Assembly: GCA_022823725.1 (NCBI GenBank)
Contig: JAJEHL010000029.1
Span: 60,229 to 124,228 of the forward strand
Source of the DNA: Candidatus Latescibacterota bacterium
Lineage (GTDB): Bacteria; Latescibacterota; UBA2968
Direction of reading: 5' to 3'
Length of the DNA: 64,000 nucleotides
The notes beneath the pieces are model-generated. The model was not told where the DNA came from. It saw only the letters and a program-made list of their open reading frames with translations, and did no database searches. Position 1 is the stretch's first letter. Each line of letters begins with the position of its first letter. The translations under genes and the position numbers were made by a program. Shown here piece after piece: positions 44,465-53,203 of the stretch.

Positions 44465-45259
44465 TCACCCCTTCTCCCACGTCTCATACCACTTCTGGTA
44501 CCCCGTCTCAACAGGCTCGATATCACCCACCTCAAACTCCAATGCATAATCCCGATCATAGCCCAGTGCTTCAACCTGATCCCACACCCAGTGATAATCG
44601 ATAATACCGTCACCGAGCATGCAACGCTCCCACTTCCCTTCCGAGTTATAATCGCCATCCTTGATATGCACATGCACGATATAATCCTTAAACACATCAA
44701 AAGCGGACTTGTAATCTGCACCCGCAGCCATCAAATTGCACGGCTCGTACAAAATCCCAAAATACTTTGAATCGACCTTCTCGCAAATCTCCCGACAAAC
44801 CTCTGGATTGCCAGAAATTTCAGTACCGTGGTTCTCTATCCCCATATAAATACCCAATTTCTCGGCGTATTCCGCAGATTCACGAAAATAGGGCACCATC
44901 GTATCAATCGAAGCGCGTTTGCCATCACCCGGCATAATGCGAATGGACTTTGAACCAAACGCCTTCCCTATATCCAGCGTCTTCTTCATCTCATCCATTG
45001 CCGTCTGTCTCTCTGCCTCTGAAGCAGCGACAAAATCTCGCCCGCAGTACGACCCGATATTTGCCAATCCCACGCCGTACTTATCGCATACCCGACGCAG
45101 TTCGTCCATATCGTAATCGGGATCCGTCACCGAAAAATGCGGCATGCGCCCCACCAGATCAATTTTGTCAAACCCCGCCTCGGAAATCACCTTAAACGTA
45201 TAATCCAGATCTCTTTCCCTAAGCGGAAAACTACACGCTGAAATGCGCGTCACATCCAT
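44465..45259 (-). CDS. Sugar phosphate isomerase/epimerase (TIM barrel)
   Basis: 264 aa from ATG 45259 (SD GGAGG). ISEAGFDKIDLVG, YMGIENHGTEISG and FGILYEPCNLMAAG are strands of the AP_endonuc_2/xylose isomerase-like barrel with Glu and His metal ligands, and IVHVHIKDGDYN gives the late His motif. It likely isomerises a sugar or inositol derivative. It starts 1 base after the DUF3604 gene, so the two are translated together. Confidence 0.88.
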   Translation of the reverse strand: MDVTRISACSFPLRERDLDYTFKVISEAGFDKIDLVGRMPHFSVTDPDYDMDELRRVCDKYGVGLANIGSYCGRDFVAASEAERQTAMDEMKKTLDIGKAFGSKSIRIMPGDGKRASIDTMVPYFRESAEYAEKLGIYMGIENHGTEISGNPEVCREICEKVDSKYFGILYEPCNLMAAGADYKSAFDVFKDYIVHVHIKDGDYNSEGKWERCMLGDGIIDYHWVWDQVEALGYDRDYALEFEVGDIEPVETGYQKWYETWEKG

Positions 45260-45260
45260 C

Positions 45261-47480
45261 TCAATCCTCCTCCACGGCATAATCTACAAAAATTGGACTG
45301 CTCCAGGCCATCTCCATATCGGTTTGCACCACGCGAACATAATACGGATTGATACCCGGCTTCGCGTTTTCATCGGTAAACTCGAACGACACCTCACCCG
45401 CGGCCTGTGCCTCGGGCGCGTAGTCAATTGTCACGCGCCGATTCAATGGACCGAGTTCCATTGTCACCGGACCATTTTCCAGATCACTTGACCCCACGTG
45501 AAATCCGACCTTTTCAGCCGGCGCATAAGACATGCGGGGCGTTTTGATACCCTGATCGCCGAATATGGGACGGTTAATCACCGAAGAATTCACCACGCAT
45601 TCGATATCCACATCGCCATCGCCCGGAAGATCGAGAATAATACCACTGCGATACCCACATACCACAGAATACCAGCGCAACCCCTCATCGGTCACATCAA
45701 AAACGCGAGAGCGCGGACTGTCAAACCGAATTTTTTCAACGCCATTAATCGCGCGCCCCGAAACCCTCAGAGTCCCCTCCCAGATCACGCCGGAATAACT
45801 GCTCTTGCGACTCGCGCCCTCCCACAAAATACGCACGCGGGTACGGTCTTTTTCTCCTTCAATCGGATGGCTATAAATCCGTTCCAATCCGCGGTACAAT
45901 TCCACAGACTCATACGGCGCAGTACCCGCCACAAAAGCCGAGATCTGCGGCGTATTTTTCGTTGTAAATTCTTCCCCCATCCAATGGTCTTCACACGCGG
46001 TATGCAGCAAAATTCGCGCACCTGTCGTCGCGTAAATACGCCTCGCTTTGTACGCGTCCAGAACACTATCAATCGTCAACTCGGGCGCATAAACCGCGGC
46101 CAATCCCGCCTTGGCATAACGGCGGTGCTGAAAACCCGGCGTATCCCCGCCCGGTCGTCCGTTGTGGCTATCGCTCCCACCGAAAAATCCCATGCGATAA
46201 TTGCGCTCCAACGTCTCCTGCAAAATCCACTCAAATGTCCCGTGATCCGATGTCACTTCCACAGCGGGTTCCTGATAGGGATCGTGGTATTGCAAATCGG
46301 AATGTTCGCCGCCCACATGAGCCGTAATCACCGTATCCGTCCCGCGATACGCTTCATAGACCTCGGTAATATGCCTCAAATCCGTGTCTTCGTCCGACTT
46401 GTCATCCAATCCCTCATGTCCAGACCTACGAATCGGCTGATCGTGCCGCCGAAAATACACATTGTGATGCCCGCCCCGCGTGGTTTCTGCCGACCACTCA
46501 AAGCCCGGCAAAGCGACAAATTGCCCCGGCTGATTATACGCGCGTTCCGTCTCTTGTTGCAACACCCAATCGCGTTTGCTCAAAACGTGATCATTGCGCT
46601 GGTATCCCGCAAAGTGGATCGCTGCCACATCTCGCGCATACCTGAAAAAATCGGGAATCTTCTCTGCCATAGCCACCTGACCGCCGTGTGAGTCTCCCCA
46701 ATACAGCGCGAATTGCGGTGCTGCATTGCGACACGCAATCGGATTGCTCTGTGCAACCAGCGCACCATCTTCGGCATCGATACGGTGAATCCCACCGCGC
46801 TCGACCACACACTCATCCACCCACCGCACGCCCCCGTCTGCATCGCCAAAACTCACGGTTTGCGGCACCTGCACATCATTGCCGTTGAGCGCCACATCTC
46901 CGCGATAAGAGACCGCGGGATTACCCCATGCATCCTCGGCTTTGACCTGAATGCGAAACGGTTTGCCAGACACGACAATGGACGGTGCATTGACCGTCAG
47001 CGTAACGGCCTCACCCCCCACAATGCGCAAAGACGGAGGATCGGGCAGTGTCGCGGTCTCGCCATCTCCCGCATCGACATCCACCCAGAAAAAGTGCTGC
47101 GCCTCGACAAAAGTCTGCGACCGAAACCCCGGTCCCCCACCAGTCGTATCGCCATAAGTCACCGAGACCTGCTCGCCCGCTGCCAGAGCGCGCCCATTTA
47201 CAGTCAGCAAAAGCGACGTCATGCTCTGCACCAGCGTCCCCACACGCGCTTCTCTCGGCGCGTCAACCGTCAAATAATCTGCTCCTGCGGGATCATCCAT
47301 CTGAGGGATTGCGCGGTCTGAATCCGCATCCGTATAAATCCGAATCGTCCCCCCTCTCGCAATCCCTTTTTCGCCTGCCGTATAAGTCAGCGTCCATGTG
47401 CCACAGGACCCCGCCACCACATCTTCCGATGGACTCACTGTCGCACTCCCATATAACTTTTTTACTTCTGCATCAGACAT
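45261..47480 (-). CDS. DUF3604 family protein
   Basis: 739 aa from ATG 47480 (SD AGGAG); the open frame extends over 100 codons upstream, but that lies in the membrane protein gene. Residues about 1-240 are beta-rich and include an Ig-like part (VTLTVNAPSIVVSGKPFRI). The DUF3604 core is marked by ALYWGDSHGGQVAMAEKIPDF, FVALPGFEWSAETTRGGHHN, TAHVGGEHSDL and GGSDSHNGRPGGDTPG, a PHP-like arrangement of His and Asp metal ligands. Family activity is unknown; a hydrolase is likely. No signal peptide is visible. Confidence 0.85.
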   Translation of the reverse strand: MSDAEVKKLYGSATVSPSEDVVAGSCGTWTLTYTAGEKGIARGGTIRIYTDADSDRAIPQMDDPAGADYLTVDAPREARVGTLVQSMTSLLLTVNGRALAAGEQVSVTYGDTTGGGPGFRSQTFVEAQHFFWVDVDAGDGETATLPDPPSLRIVGGEAVTLTVNAPSIVVSGKPFRIQVKAEDAWGNPAVSYRGDVALNGNDVQVPQTVSFGDADGGVRWVDECVVERGGIHRIDAEDGALVAQSNPIACRNAAPQFALYWGDSHGGQVAMAEKIPDFFRYARDVAAIHFAGYQRNDHVLSKRDWVLQQETERAYNQPGQFVALPGFEWSAETTRGGHHNVYFRRHDQPIRRSGHEGLDDKSDEDTDLRHITEVYEAYRGTDTVITAHVGGEHSDLQYHDPYQEPAVEVTSDHGTFEWILQETLERNYRMGFFGGSDSHNGRPGGDTPGFQHRRYAKAGLAAVYAPELTIDSVLDAYKARRIYATTGARILLHTACEDHWMGEEFTTKNTPQISAFVAGTAPYESVELYRGLERIYSHPIEGEKDRTRVRILWEGASRKSSYSGVIWEGTLRVSGRAINGVEKIRFDSPRSRVFDVTDEGLRWYSVVCGYRSGIILDLPGDGDVDIECVVNSSVINRPIFGDQGIKTPRMSYAPAEKVGFHVGSSDLENGPVTMELGPLNRRVTIDYAPEAQAAGEVSFEFTDENAKPGINPYYVRVVQTDMEMAWSSPIFVDYAVEED

Positions 47481-47494
47481 AATCGCACTCCTCT

Positions 47495-49450
47495 TTACCA
47501 ACCGTGAACAAAATGTCCGCCATCTGGAAACCAGATCGCATCCACAACACTCGACAGCGCAATACCAAACAAATACCCGACAATCGCGCCATACCAGAAC
47601 GGCAGCGACCGCCTGTAAAGCTGCACGCCTCCAAACCGCAACACCACCACCTTCACCAGCCACACGAGCAACAAACAAAACGCATATCGCCCGGGCGGAA
47701 ACGCAATAGCGACCGGATGAAAAGGCCACCATGCAAACTGCGAACGCAAATAAGTCAAAATACCCGCTTCTGCAAACCCAAACAACCACACACCGAGCTT
47801 TTGCGTATCAAAAACCGATATTTTACTGCCTTCAATATAGGGCACCCGCGAAATGAGTGAATCCATAGGCCACGACACCAACAGCCCATTCAACCCGCCT
47901 TCGTCATAACACCGGAACAAATAAAAACCACCCGCACTCATATACCCGATCAAATACGCCAGCGGAACCATTCCCCATATCCACGGATGCCGGCGCAGCG
48001 AATTGCCAAACATGCGAAAAATATGCGGAATAGCAGCCAGGCAGGTCGTTCGGATGGAAGCCCCTAAAAACACATTGCGATTGAACAGAATCAGCATCGA
48101 CTGCGACGTGGGCGAAAGTCTCGACGTACCAATCACAGAGTGAATCAGCGCCACGCCTTTACCGCCAGCGGGATTGAGATAGGTAAATCCGGTTGCGGCC
48201 GCGTATTTCGCAATGCCGAAATAACACATAAACATCAGGATGAGCTGCCCCACCATTGCCCAAAACCCCACGCCCGAAGACATCATCCAGCCGCCGACAC
48301 CAACCGTCGCCAACCCCAGACCCATCCAGGCCGTGCGATACGTAACGGGCACGCCGTCATCAAACGAACGAGATCGGTTCAACGCTTTTTGAACCGTCTC
48401 CTTCAGGTGCTTCCGCGCAACCCACACCGACCACAGGACCAGACACGCCAGCGCGCCGTGCATCTCGAGCATCGCAATCTCACCGGCCTTGGCGGGCTGC
48501 CCCTCTAATCCCACCGTAAAGCCCGTGCGATTCAGCAGCCCCACCTTAAAAATATTGATCACATTGTAAAACCACACACTGAACAAAATATCAGCCGGGC
48601 AAAGATAGGCCAGGCCCATAATCAGCGGTTGCACGCGCAAATAATACGCAGGGAAATACGGACCCAAATCCACGGCTTTGGTGAGATAGTGATCAAAAAT
48701 CGTAATCCGGGGCATATTCAGTTGAAAATAACCCACAATATTCCAGCAAATCACACCGGCCACACACCAGAACCCGATCCAGAAAATTTTGTCTCGCAAC
48801 ACAGCGGGCACGCGGCCTTCATCAGCGCCCTCGATCAAAGCCACGGGAAATTCGGACATGGGAAAGACCAGACGCTCTTTTTCCTGCCACTGCTTAAAAA
48901 AAAGCACGCTGCCGAAAAATCCCGCCATCACCGCGCTGATACAGCCGACAAACCACCAGAAAAAAGGCCGCGCCCACAGCAACCACGGCACGGGATCGCC
49001 GCGATGACGCCCGGTGTACACCGCCCGCACATCGGGTATATTGGCGTCTAAAAAGAACCATCTGGGCAAAAAGGGAATCACCGCATCTCGCAAGCGATTT
49101 TCCGGCGAGGCGAAAAACTCGGGCGACGGAATCAGACTCACCGCATAAAACCCCCACCCCACCGCGGGCAAACTCCCGACAATCCACATCATCGAAAATA
49201 TCGTGAGCAACTCAATGCGAGACAGCGCAAATCGCGGCGCAAAATGAATCAGCCCCACGTTGATCCCCACCCACATCACAAAGGGAATCAAAGCCGCCAC
49301 GGGCAAATAGCTCTTGACCAGATTCCCCGCAAAATAGCTCATATACCACGTCGCAACCGCAATGGTCACCAGCCCCAATAAAATAGACCGAAACGTTATT
49401 GTATCCGGAGCGGGAGCGGTTTCAGCTTGTATTTCAGATGAAAGGGCCAT
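47495..49450 (-). CDS. Large polytopic membrane protein, DUF6785/DUF6784-like (second paralogue)
   Basis: 651 aa with about a dozen hydrophobic segments beginning at residue 22 (ILLGLVTIAVATWYMSYF). Shared features with the 662-aa protein at 16245 are FFWWFVGCISAVMAGFFG, a KQWQEKERLVFP segment, AAATGFTYLNPAG, and the end RSLPFWYGAIVGYLFG. The function is unknown; a transporter is inferred. It is the first gene of the unit with the DUF3604 and isomerase genes, 14 bases ahead of the former, which points to a carbohydrate-related substrate. Confidence 0.75.
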   Translation of the reverse strand: MALSSEIQAETAPAPDTITFRSILLGLVTIAVATWYMSYFAGNLVKSYLPVAALIPFVMWVGINVGLIHFAPRFALSRIELLTIFSMMWIVGSLPAVGWGFYAVSLIPSPEFFASPENRLRDAVIPFLPRWFFLDANIPDVRAVYTGRHRGDPVPWLLWARPFFWWFVGCISAVMAGFFGSVLFFKQWQEKERLVFPMSEFPVALIEGADEGRVPAVLRDKIFWIGFWCVAGVICWNIVGYFQLNMPRITIFDHYLTKAVDLGPYFPAYYLRVQPLIMGLAYLCPADILFSVWFYNVINIFKVGLLNRTGFTVGLEGQPAKAGEIAMLEMHGALACLVLWSVWVARKHLKETVQKALNRSRSFDDGVPVTYRTAWMGLGLATVGVGGWMMSSGVGFWAMVGQLILMFMCYFGIAKYAAATGFTYLNPAGGKGVALIHSVIGTSRLSPTSQSMLILFNRNVFLGASIRTTCLAAIPHIFRMFGNSLRRHPWIWGMVPLAYLIGYMSAGGFYLFRCYDEGGLNGLLVSWPMDSLISRVPYIEGSKISVFDTQKLGVWLFGFAEAGILTYLRSQFAWWPFHPVAIAFPPGRYAFCLLLVWLVKVVVLRFGGVQLYRRSLPFWYGAIVGYLFGIALSSVVDAIWFPDGGHFVHGW

Positions 49451-49678
49451 GGATAATTGTCAGAATCAGGATTCGCAGGATGAAAGGATGATCAGGATAA
49501 AATCCGTAGGGTCAGAGTAATAAGCGGATAAAAAATGAAAAAGCCACAAAAAGCACAGAAGTCACAAAAAAAGGCAAGAGACACACAAGCCACAACCTCC
49601 AACTCAGCAGTAGAAAAAACCGTCTAACACCATCCCAAGTTAGTTGTAGGGACTCCCCCTGTGGTCACCCCACCATGG
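49451..49678. repeat. 228-base gap with AGGAT-type repeat and TTGTAGGG element
   Basis: Bases 49457-49505 carry CAGAATCAGGATTCGCAGGA and further AGGAT units, the reverse orientation of the motif seen at 55251. At 49644-49670 lies a TTGTAGGGACTCCCC element with a weak hairpin, related to the one at 22980. A 30-codon Lys-rich frame between them has no coding support. This gap would hold the promoter of the membrane protein gene, but none was clear. Confidence 0.5.
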
Positions 49679-50638
49679 TCAGGGAAAACGGACTTTGAAT
49701 TGGGCGGGGTCTTGGTCGACATGCTGAATGAGGTATTTGCTCCTATTGATTAGAGTCCTAGCATTGCCATGTGTATCAATGTATAATGAACCTACTGATT
49801 TGAAATTGAAGAAAGAGGTTCCATCTGAATGAACAGAGTCGATATCCACCAGAGATTTCTTTGAACGAGGCCCCCGCAAAATAGGACATTGGCTCTCAGA
49901 TAAATTACCGTTCTCCATAAGCCAACGTGCGATTTCCGTCAATATTTCATACCAGCGTTTGGGCAAAGCGTGTGAACCATCGGGAAAAATTATTTTACCC
50001 GGTGGTTGCGTTTTGGGCTCTGGATTAAACACTGATAGCTTCTGCCATTCCTCTCCATCTGTAACAGACGAAGCTAGCTGAACAGGCGTTTCTTCAGCGG
50101 GCTGAGACTCAATTGCACTTTGTGGGTCATCAGGCAATCCGATAACAGGCGTTTCCCCAACAGCAACCTCTCCTGAAATGACGCTGGGTCTCCACAGGGC
50201 TAACGCCTTCAGACACGCATCCGCCGCCGATCCACCGGTTAGATCAAAACTTGTTATTGGAGAAGTTTTACCGGACTCATACACTTCCCAACTGTTGCCA
50301 TCAGTCAAGAGGAAGTAGCCTGCTCCTGTATAGGCGCAGTATAATATTCCCTGATCCAGGGCTTTTCCGCCCCGTAGAGGTTCAGCCAATTTCTTGGACT
50401 CAATTACGATTGCAGGATCGCCGTCCTGGTAGAGAACATAGTCGGCGATTTGGTTATTTTGTACCCGATACTCAGGCACAACTACATCGGGATCTTCGGT
50501 ATCCCAACCCAATTCACGCAGGAGGGGGTCAATCAGCGTGTAGCGTGTCAACGCTTCGCTTTGTCTGAGCGCATCGCCATGACTATCAATCCGCTCTTGA
50601 AGCTTTTCTATTAGTGTCAGCAGGTTTTCCAGTGGCAT
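49679..50638 (-). CDS. HsdR_N-like nuclease, orphan
   Basis: 319 aa. ALTRYTLIDPLLRELGWDTED then VVPEYRV and IADYVLYQDGDPAIVIESKK match the N-terminal nuclease domain of type I restriction subunit R, with the PD-(D/E)xK pattern (Asp in IADY, ExK in IESKK). There is no helicase part. The C-terminal 100 residues, after a Pro-rich linker, have no recognised domain. No HsdM or HsdS gene is nearby. SD AAAGG lies before the ATG. It could be a stand-alone defence or modification-dependent nuclease, but this is unproven. Confidence 0.75.
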   Translation of the reverse strand: MPLENLLTLIEKLQERIDSHGDALRQSEALTRYTLIDPLLRELGWDTEDPDVVVPEYRVQNNQIADYVLYQDGDPAIVIESKKLAEPLRGGKALDQGILYCAYTGAGYFLLTDGNSWEVYESGKTSPITSFDLTGGSAADACLKALALWRPSVISGEVAVGETPVIGLPDDPQSAIESQPAEETPVQLASSVTDGEEWQKLSVFNPEPKTQPPGKIIFPDGSHALPKRWYEILTEIARWLMENGNLSESQCPILRGPRSKKSLVDIDSVHSDGTSFFNFKSVGSLYIDTHGNARTLINRSKYLIQHVDQDPAQFKVRFP

Positions 50639-50683
50639 AACGGACCTTTCTCAATACTTTGAAACGGACAACCTTTTGTTTAC

Positions 50684-50766
50684 ATCTGCGTTCATCCCTG
50701 CTTACCTCCGCAGAGCCTGCCCCGTAGTGCTTTCATACGGGGGACATGCCTGCGTCATCTGCGGAT
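50684..50766. repeat. 83-bp nested palindromic dispersed repeat, copy 2
   Basis: Matches 27467-27549 with about four differences, including the outer pair CCGCAGA/TCTGCGG and inner pair CCCCGTA/TACGGGG. It lies between the HsdR_N-like gene and the basic HEAT-like gene, ending 18 bases before the latter's stop. Confidence 0.75.
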
Positions 50767-50784
50767 TGGTCTTCACACTTCCCC

Positions 50785-51612
50785 CTATCTCTTCTTCTTG
50801 CTTCTTTTCTTCTTCTTTCGATTCTGCTTTCGAGATTTTCGCGCCATGTTTCGTTTTGTTTTTGCTTTCTTGCGTTTTGCCGCACTCTGAGGCTTGAAGG
50901 CAAAGGGTCTGTCTTCAGGGTCAACTTCTTCGATATCGTCCATGAAGAACGCGGCATCTCTTTCAAAATCAGATTTCAATCCCAACGCAACCTGCACATC
51001 TTCCCAATCTCCGCAAATCATCTTATCTACACGACGAGCCGCATAAGCTCTTTTCATAAGCGATGCTGTTTCTGTTGCCTCCAGTTCAATGAGATAATTG
51101 ACCAGAAACCCATTCAATTCGCGATCATTTTTTCCAAATATCTCCAGTTGCCGTGTTAAAGCGGCGACACAGACATCCCGCGCTTCGGCATGTGACATCC
51201 CAATTTCAGCCAGCGCATGTGCTGCACTAATTCGAGGAGATATACCGCGAGAAGTATCCGCAAGATACGCTGTAAGAGCGGGAATAGCAGCCGCCCCGAT
51301 CATGCCATATACTCTGGGTAATTCCTCTCCGACCCAATCATCTTCTTCCAGTTCGTGAAACAAATTGAGGAGGGGTGCAATCGCCTCTTCTGCCCGCAAC
51401 TGTCCCAATGCTCGCCATGCATGGATTGGCGCCCAAACTTCTAAACTCTCCGAATCTGCCCAATGCAATTCTGGATCAGTCGCCAGTTGGATCAAATCGG
51501 GAATATGTTCTGCACCGATCCCGTATTCCGAATAATCGGGCCATTTTCCCATAGAATCTCGTGTATCGCCAAGTGTAAGCAATGCATCTACTGGTTTTCT
51601 ATAGTCAGCCAT
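50785..51612 (-). CDS. HEAT-like (DUF1186-type) protein with highly basic tail
   Basis: 275 aa. Helical repeats are visible as HAWRALGQLRAEEAIAPLL, RVYGMIGAAAIPALTAYLA and RISAAHALAEIGMSHAEARD, which suits a HEAT/DUF1186-like scaffold. The last 40 residues are almost all Lys and Arg (from RKKAKTKRNMARKSRKQ to the end), which could bind nucleic acid. I recall similar proteins carrying SEC-C-like tails, but no SEC-C cysteines are seen here. Function unknown. Confidence 0.65.
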   Translation of the reverse strand: MADYRKPVDALLTLGDTRDSMGKWPDYSEYGIGAEHIPDLIQLATDPELHWADSESLEVWAPIHAWRALGQLRAEEAIAPLLNLFHELEEDDWVGEELPRVYGMIGAAAIPALTAYLADTSRGISPRISAAHALAEIGMSHAEARDVCVAALTRQLEIFGKNDRELNGFLVNYLIELEATETASLMKRAYAARRVDKMICGDWEDVQVALGLKSDFERDAAFFMDDIEEVDPEDRPFAFKPQSAAKRKKAKTKRNMARKSRKQNRKKKKRSKKKR

Positions 51613-51854
51613 GACGTTTTACCTATCTCTGTGAATGGTGAAGGCACCAACGACCGCTCAATATAACACGGAACACAAAGGGATTCAAGGGCGAGATTGG
51701 ACATGAAAAATCCACTAAAAAAGACAGATTGATAACGAACTGCATTTATCTCACAAAATTGTCACTGAACCGCAACACATTTGAAATAGGACTGTGACCT
51801 GTGTACAGTAGTATGAACTCGCTCCATTATGAACACGAGCGAGGACAGGTTGCC

Positions 51855-52544
51855 GTGCCCGAACAGATTCTCATTATAGAAGATGAACCCGACATCGTCG
51901 AAACCGTCCGCTATCACCTGGAAAAAACGGGTTTTGATGTACTGAGTTCTGGCGATGCGGAGACTGCACTGGATATTTTAAACCAGAGCAATCCAGATCT
52001 GATATTGCTGGATCTGATATTGCCCGGGATGAATGGATTTGATTTTTGTAAAGAAGTAAAGCGAGAACCCCGAACGCGAGCGATACCAATTTGCGTGCTC
52101 TCTGCGCGGCGCCATGAAGTGGATCGGGTGCTGGCTTTTGAACTCGGCGTAGATGACTATATCGTCAAGCCATTCTCTCTTCGAGAACTCACGTTGCGGA
52201 TTCGGGGCATTTTACAGCGCGTGACTCAGGTCAAGCAGCGAAATGATGATCGCCTTGCCTATGGCATTTTAAGTTTGGACAGTGCCGCACACAAAGTGAC
52301 CGTGGGAAATGACGTCAAACATTTAACACCAATTGAATTTCAATTGCTATTCACACTAATGGAACGCGCCGGACGCGTACAATCGCGTAGAGACTTGCTC
52401 AACGCCGTATGGGGATACAACCATCTGGGCAATGGACGGATGGTAGATGCACATATTCGTCGCATGCGCGCAAAACTGGGCACAGCACAGGAAATGATCC
52501 GCACGGTGCGAGGCGTGGGATATTGTTTTAAGCCAATTGAGTAA
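51855..52544 (+). CDS. PhoB/OmpR-type response regulator
   Basis: 229 aa from GTG 51855, exactly the PhoB length; the frame also offers GTG 51801 and ATG 51813. The receiver domain has ILIIEDEPD, LILLDLILPG with the phosphoacceptor Asp, VLSARR and VDDYIVKPFSLREL. The winged-helix domain has HLTPIEFQLLFTLMERAG and RMVDAHIRRMRAKLG, ending RTVRGVGYCF. It regulates transcription after phosphorylation. No histidine kinase gene is adjacent, so the partner is unknown. GAGGACAGG precedes the chosen start. Confidence 0.9.
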   Translation: MPEQILIIEDEPDIVETVRYHLEKTGFDVLSSGDAETALDILNQSNPDLILLDLILPGMNGFDFCKEVKREPRTRAIPICVLSARRHEVDRVLAFELGVDDYIVKPFSLRELTLRIRGILQRVTQVKQRNDDRLAYGILSLDSAAHKVTVGNDVKHLTPIEFQLLFTLMERAGRVQSRRDLLNAVWGYNHLGNGRMVDAHIRRMRAKLGTAQEMIRTVRGVGYCFKPIE

Positions 52545-52566
52545 ACCAATCCAGCTTTCTCCCCTA

Positions 52567-52607
52567 ACGGGATGTATGTTCTTTTGAGCACACGTCCCGT
52601 TTTTTTG
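52567..52607 (+). terminator. Rho-independent terminator after the response regulator
   Basis: Stem ACGGGATGT (52567-52575) with ACGTCCCGT (52592-52600), one G-U pair, followed by a run of T. The next gene's promoter overlaps it. Confidence 0.75.
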
Positions 52608-52613
52608 TATAAT
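52584..52613 (+). promoter_or_regulatory. Promoter of the methyltransferase gene
   Basis: TTGAGC at 52584-52589, 18 bases, then perfect TATAAT at 52608-52613, about 30 bases before the GTG start at 52643. The -35 lies in the loop/stem of the preceding terminator. Confidence 0.6.
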
Positions 52614-52642
52614 AAAGGGAGGGCTTATTCACGGAGGTCACT

Positions 52643-53173
52643 GTGTTAGATTTACAAATGTTAGAGCAATTGCCCCGAGAGACCGCATGGGAAAATGTGT
52701 CGAGTCCACTGGGATCGTTGACCATATTGGCGTCAGATAGTGGCGTACATGCGATTGCGTTTGAAAGTGATCAAGCGGGACAAGCAAAGATAAATTTGCC
52801 TCGCGCGGTAAATCATCCAATCATAGATGCGGTGGTCGAACAACTCGCGATGTATTTTAATGGGAAGCTGAAAATTTTCGATTTGCCACTGGGCCTGCAC
52901 GGAACGGACTTTCAGAAGCGCGTGTGGAACTTATTGCTGGATATACCCTTTGGAGAAACGCGAACTTACGGCGACATCGCCTGTGCATTGGGCAATGCAG
53001 GCGCGTCGCAAGCCGTGGGCGCGGCCAATGGAAAAAATCCCGTAGCGATAGTAGTACCCTGTCACCGGGTGATCGGCGCGTCTGGTCATCTAACGGGGTA
53101 TGCTGGGGGGATGGACAAGAAAAAATTTCTCTTAACACATGAAGGCGTGATTCAACCAACGCTATTTGAATAA
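52643..53173 (+). CDS. ogt: Methylated-DNA-[protein]-cysteine S-methyltransferase
   Basis: 176 aa from GTG 52643, with ACGGAGGT just upstream. The DNA-binding and active-site parts are clear: FQKRVWNLLLDIPFGETRTYGDIA, then AVGAANGKNP, and VVPCHRVIGASGHLTGYAGG with the acceptor Cys. It removes O6-methylguanine from DNA in a suicide reaction. Being short and without an Ada domain, it matches the Ogt type. Confidence 0.94.
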   Translation: MLDLQMLEQLPRETAWENVSSPLGSLTILASDSGVHAIAFESDQAGQAKINLPRAVNHPIIDAVVEQLAMYFNGKLKIFDLPLGLHGTDFQKRVWNLLLDIPFGETRTYGDIACALGNAGASQAVGAANGKNPVAIVVPCHRVIGASGHLTGYAGGMDKKKFLLTHEGVIQPTLFE

Positions 53174-53203
53174 TAGCCCATAACTTTTTTAAAGGAGTTT
53201 AAA

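Noticed and set aside
45498..46691. 397-codon plus-strand open frame inside the DUF3604 gene
   Set aside because: Arginine- and histidine-rich shadow of the minus-strand gene, with no family features.
47481..47789. N-terminal extension of the DUF3604 protein by about 100 codons
   Set aside because: The stretch is antisense-free but lies within the membrane protein gene in another frame. ATG 47480 has a good SD and a normal start for the family.
49537..49629. 30-codon Lys-rich frame (starts KKPQKAQKSQKK)
   Set aside because: Too short, no SD of quality, low complexity, no family.
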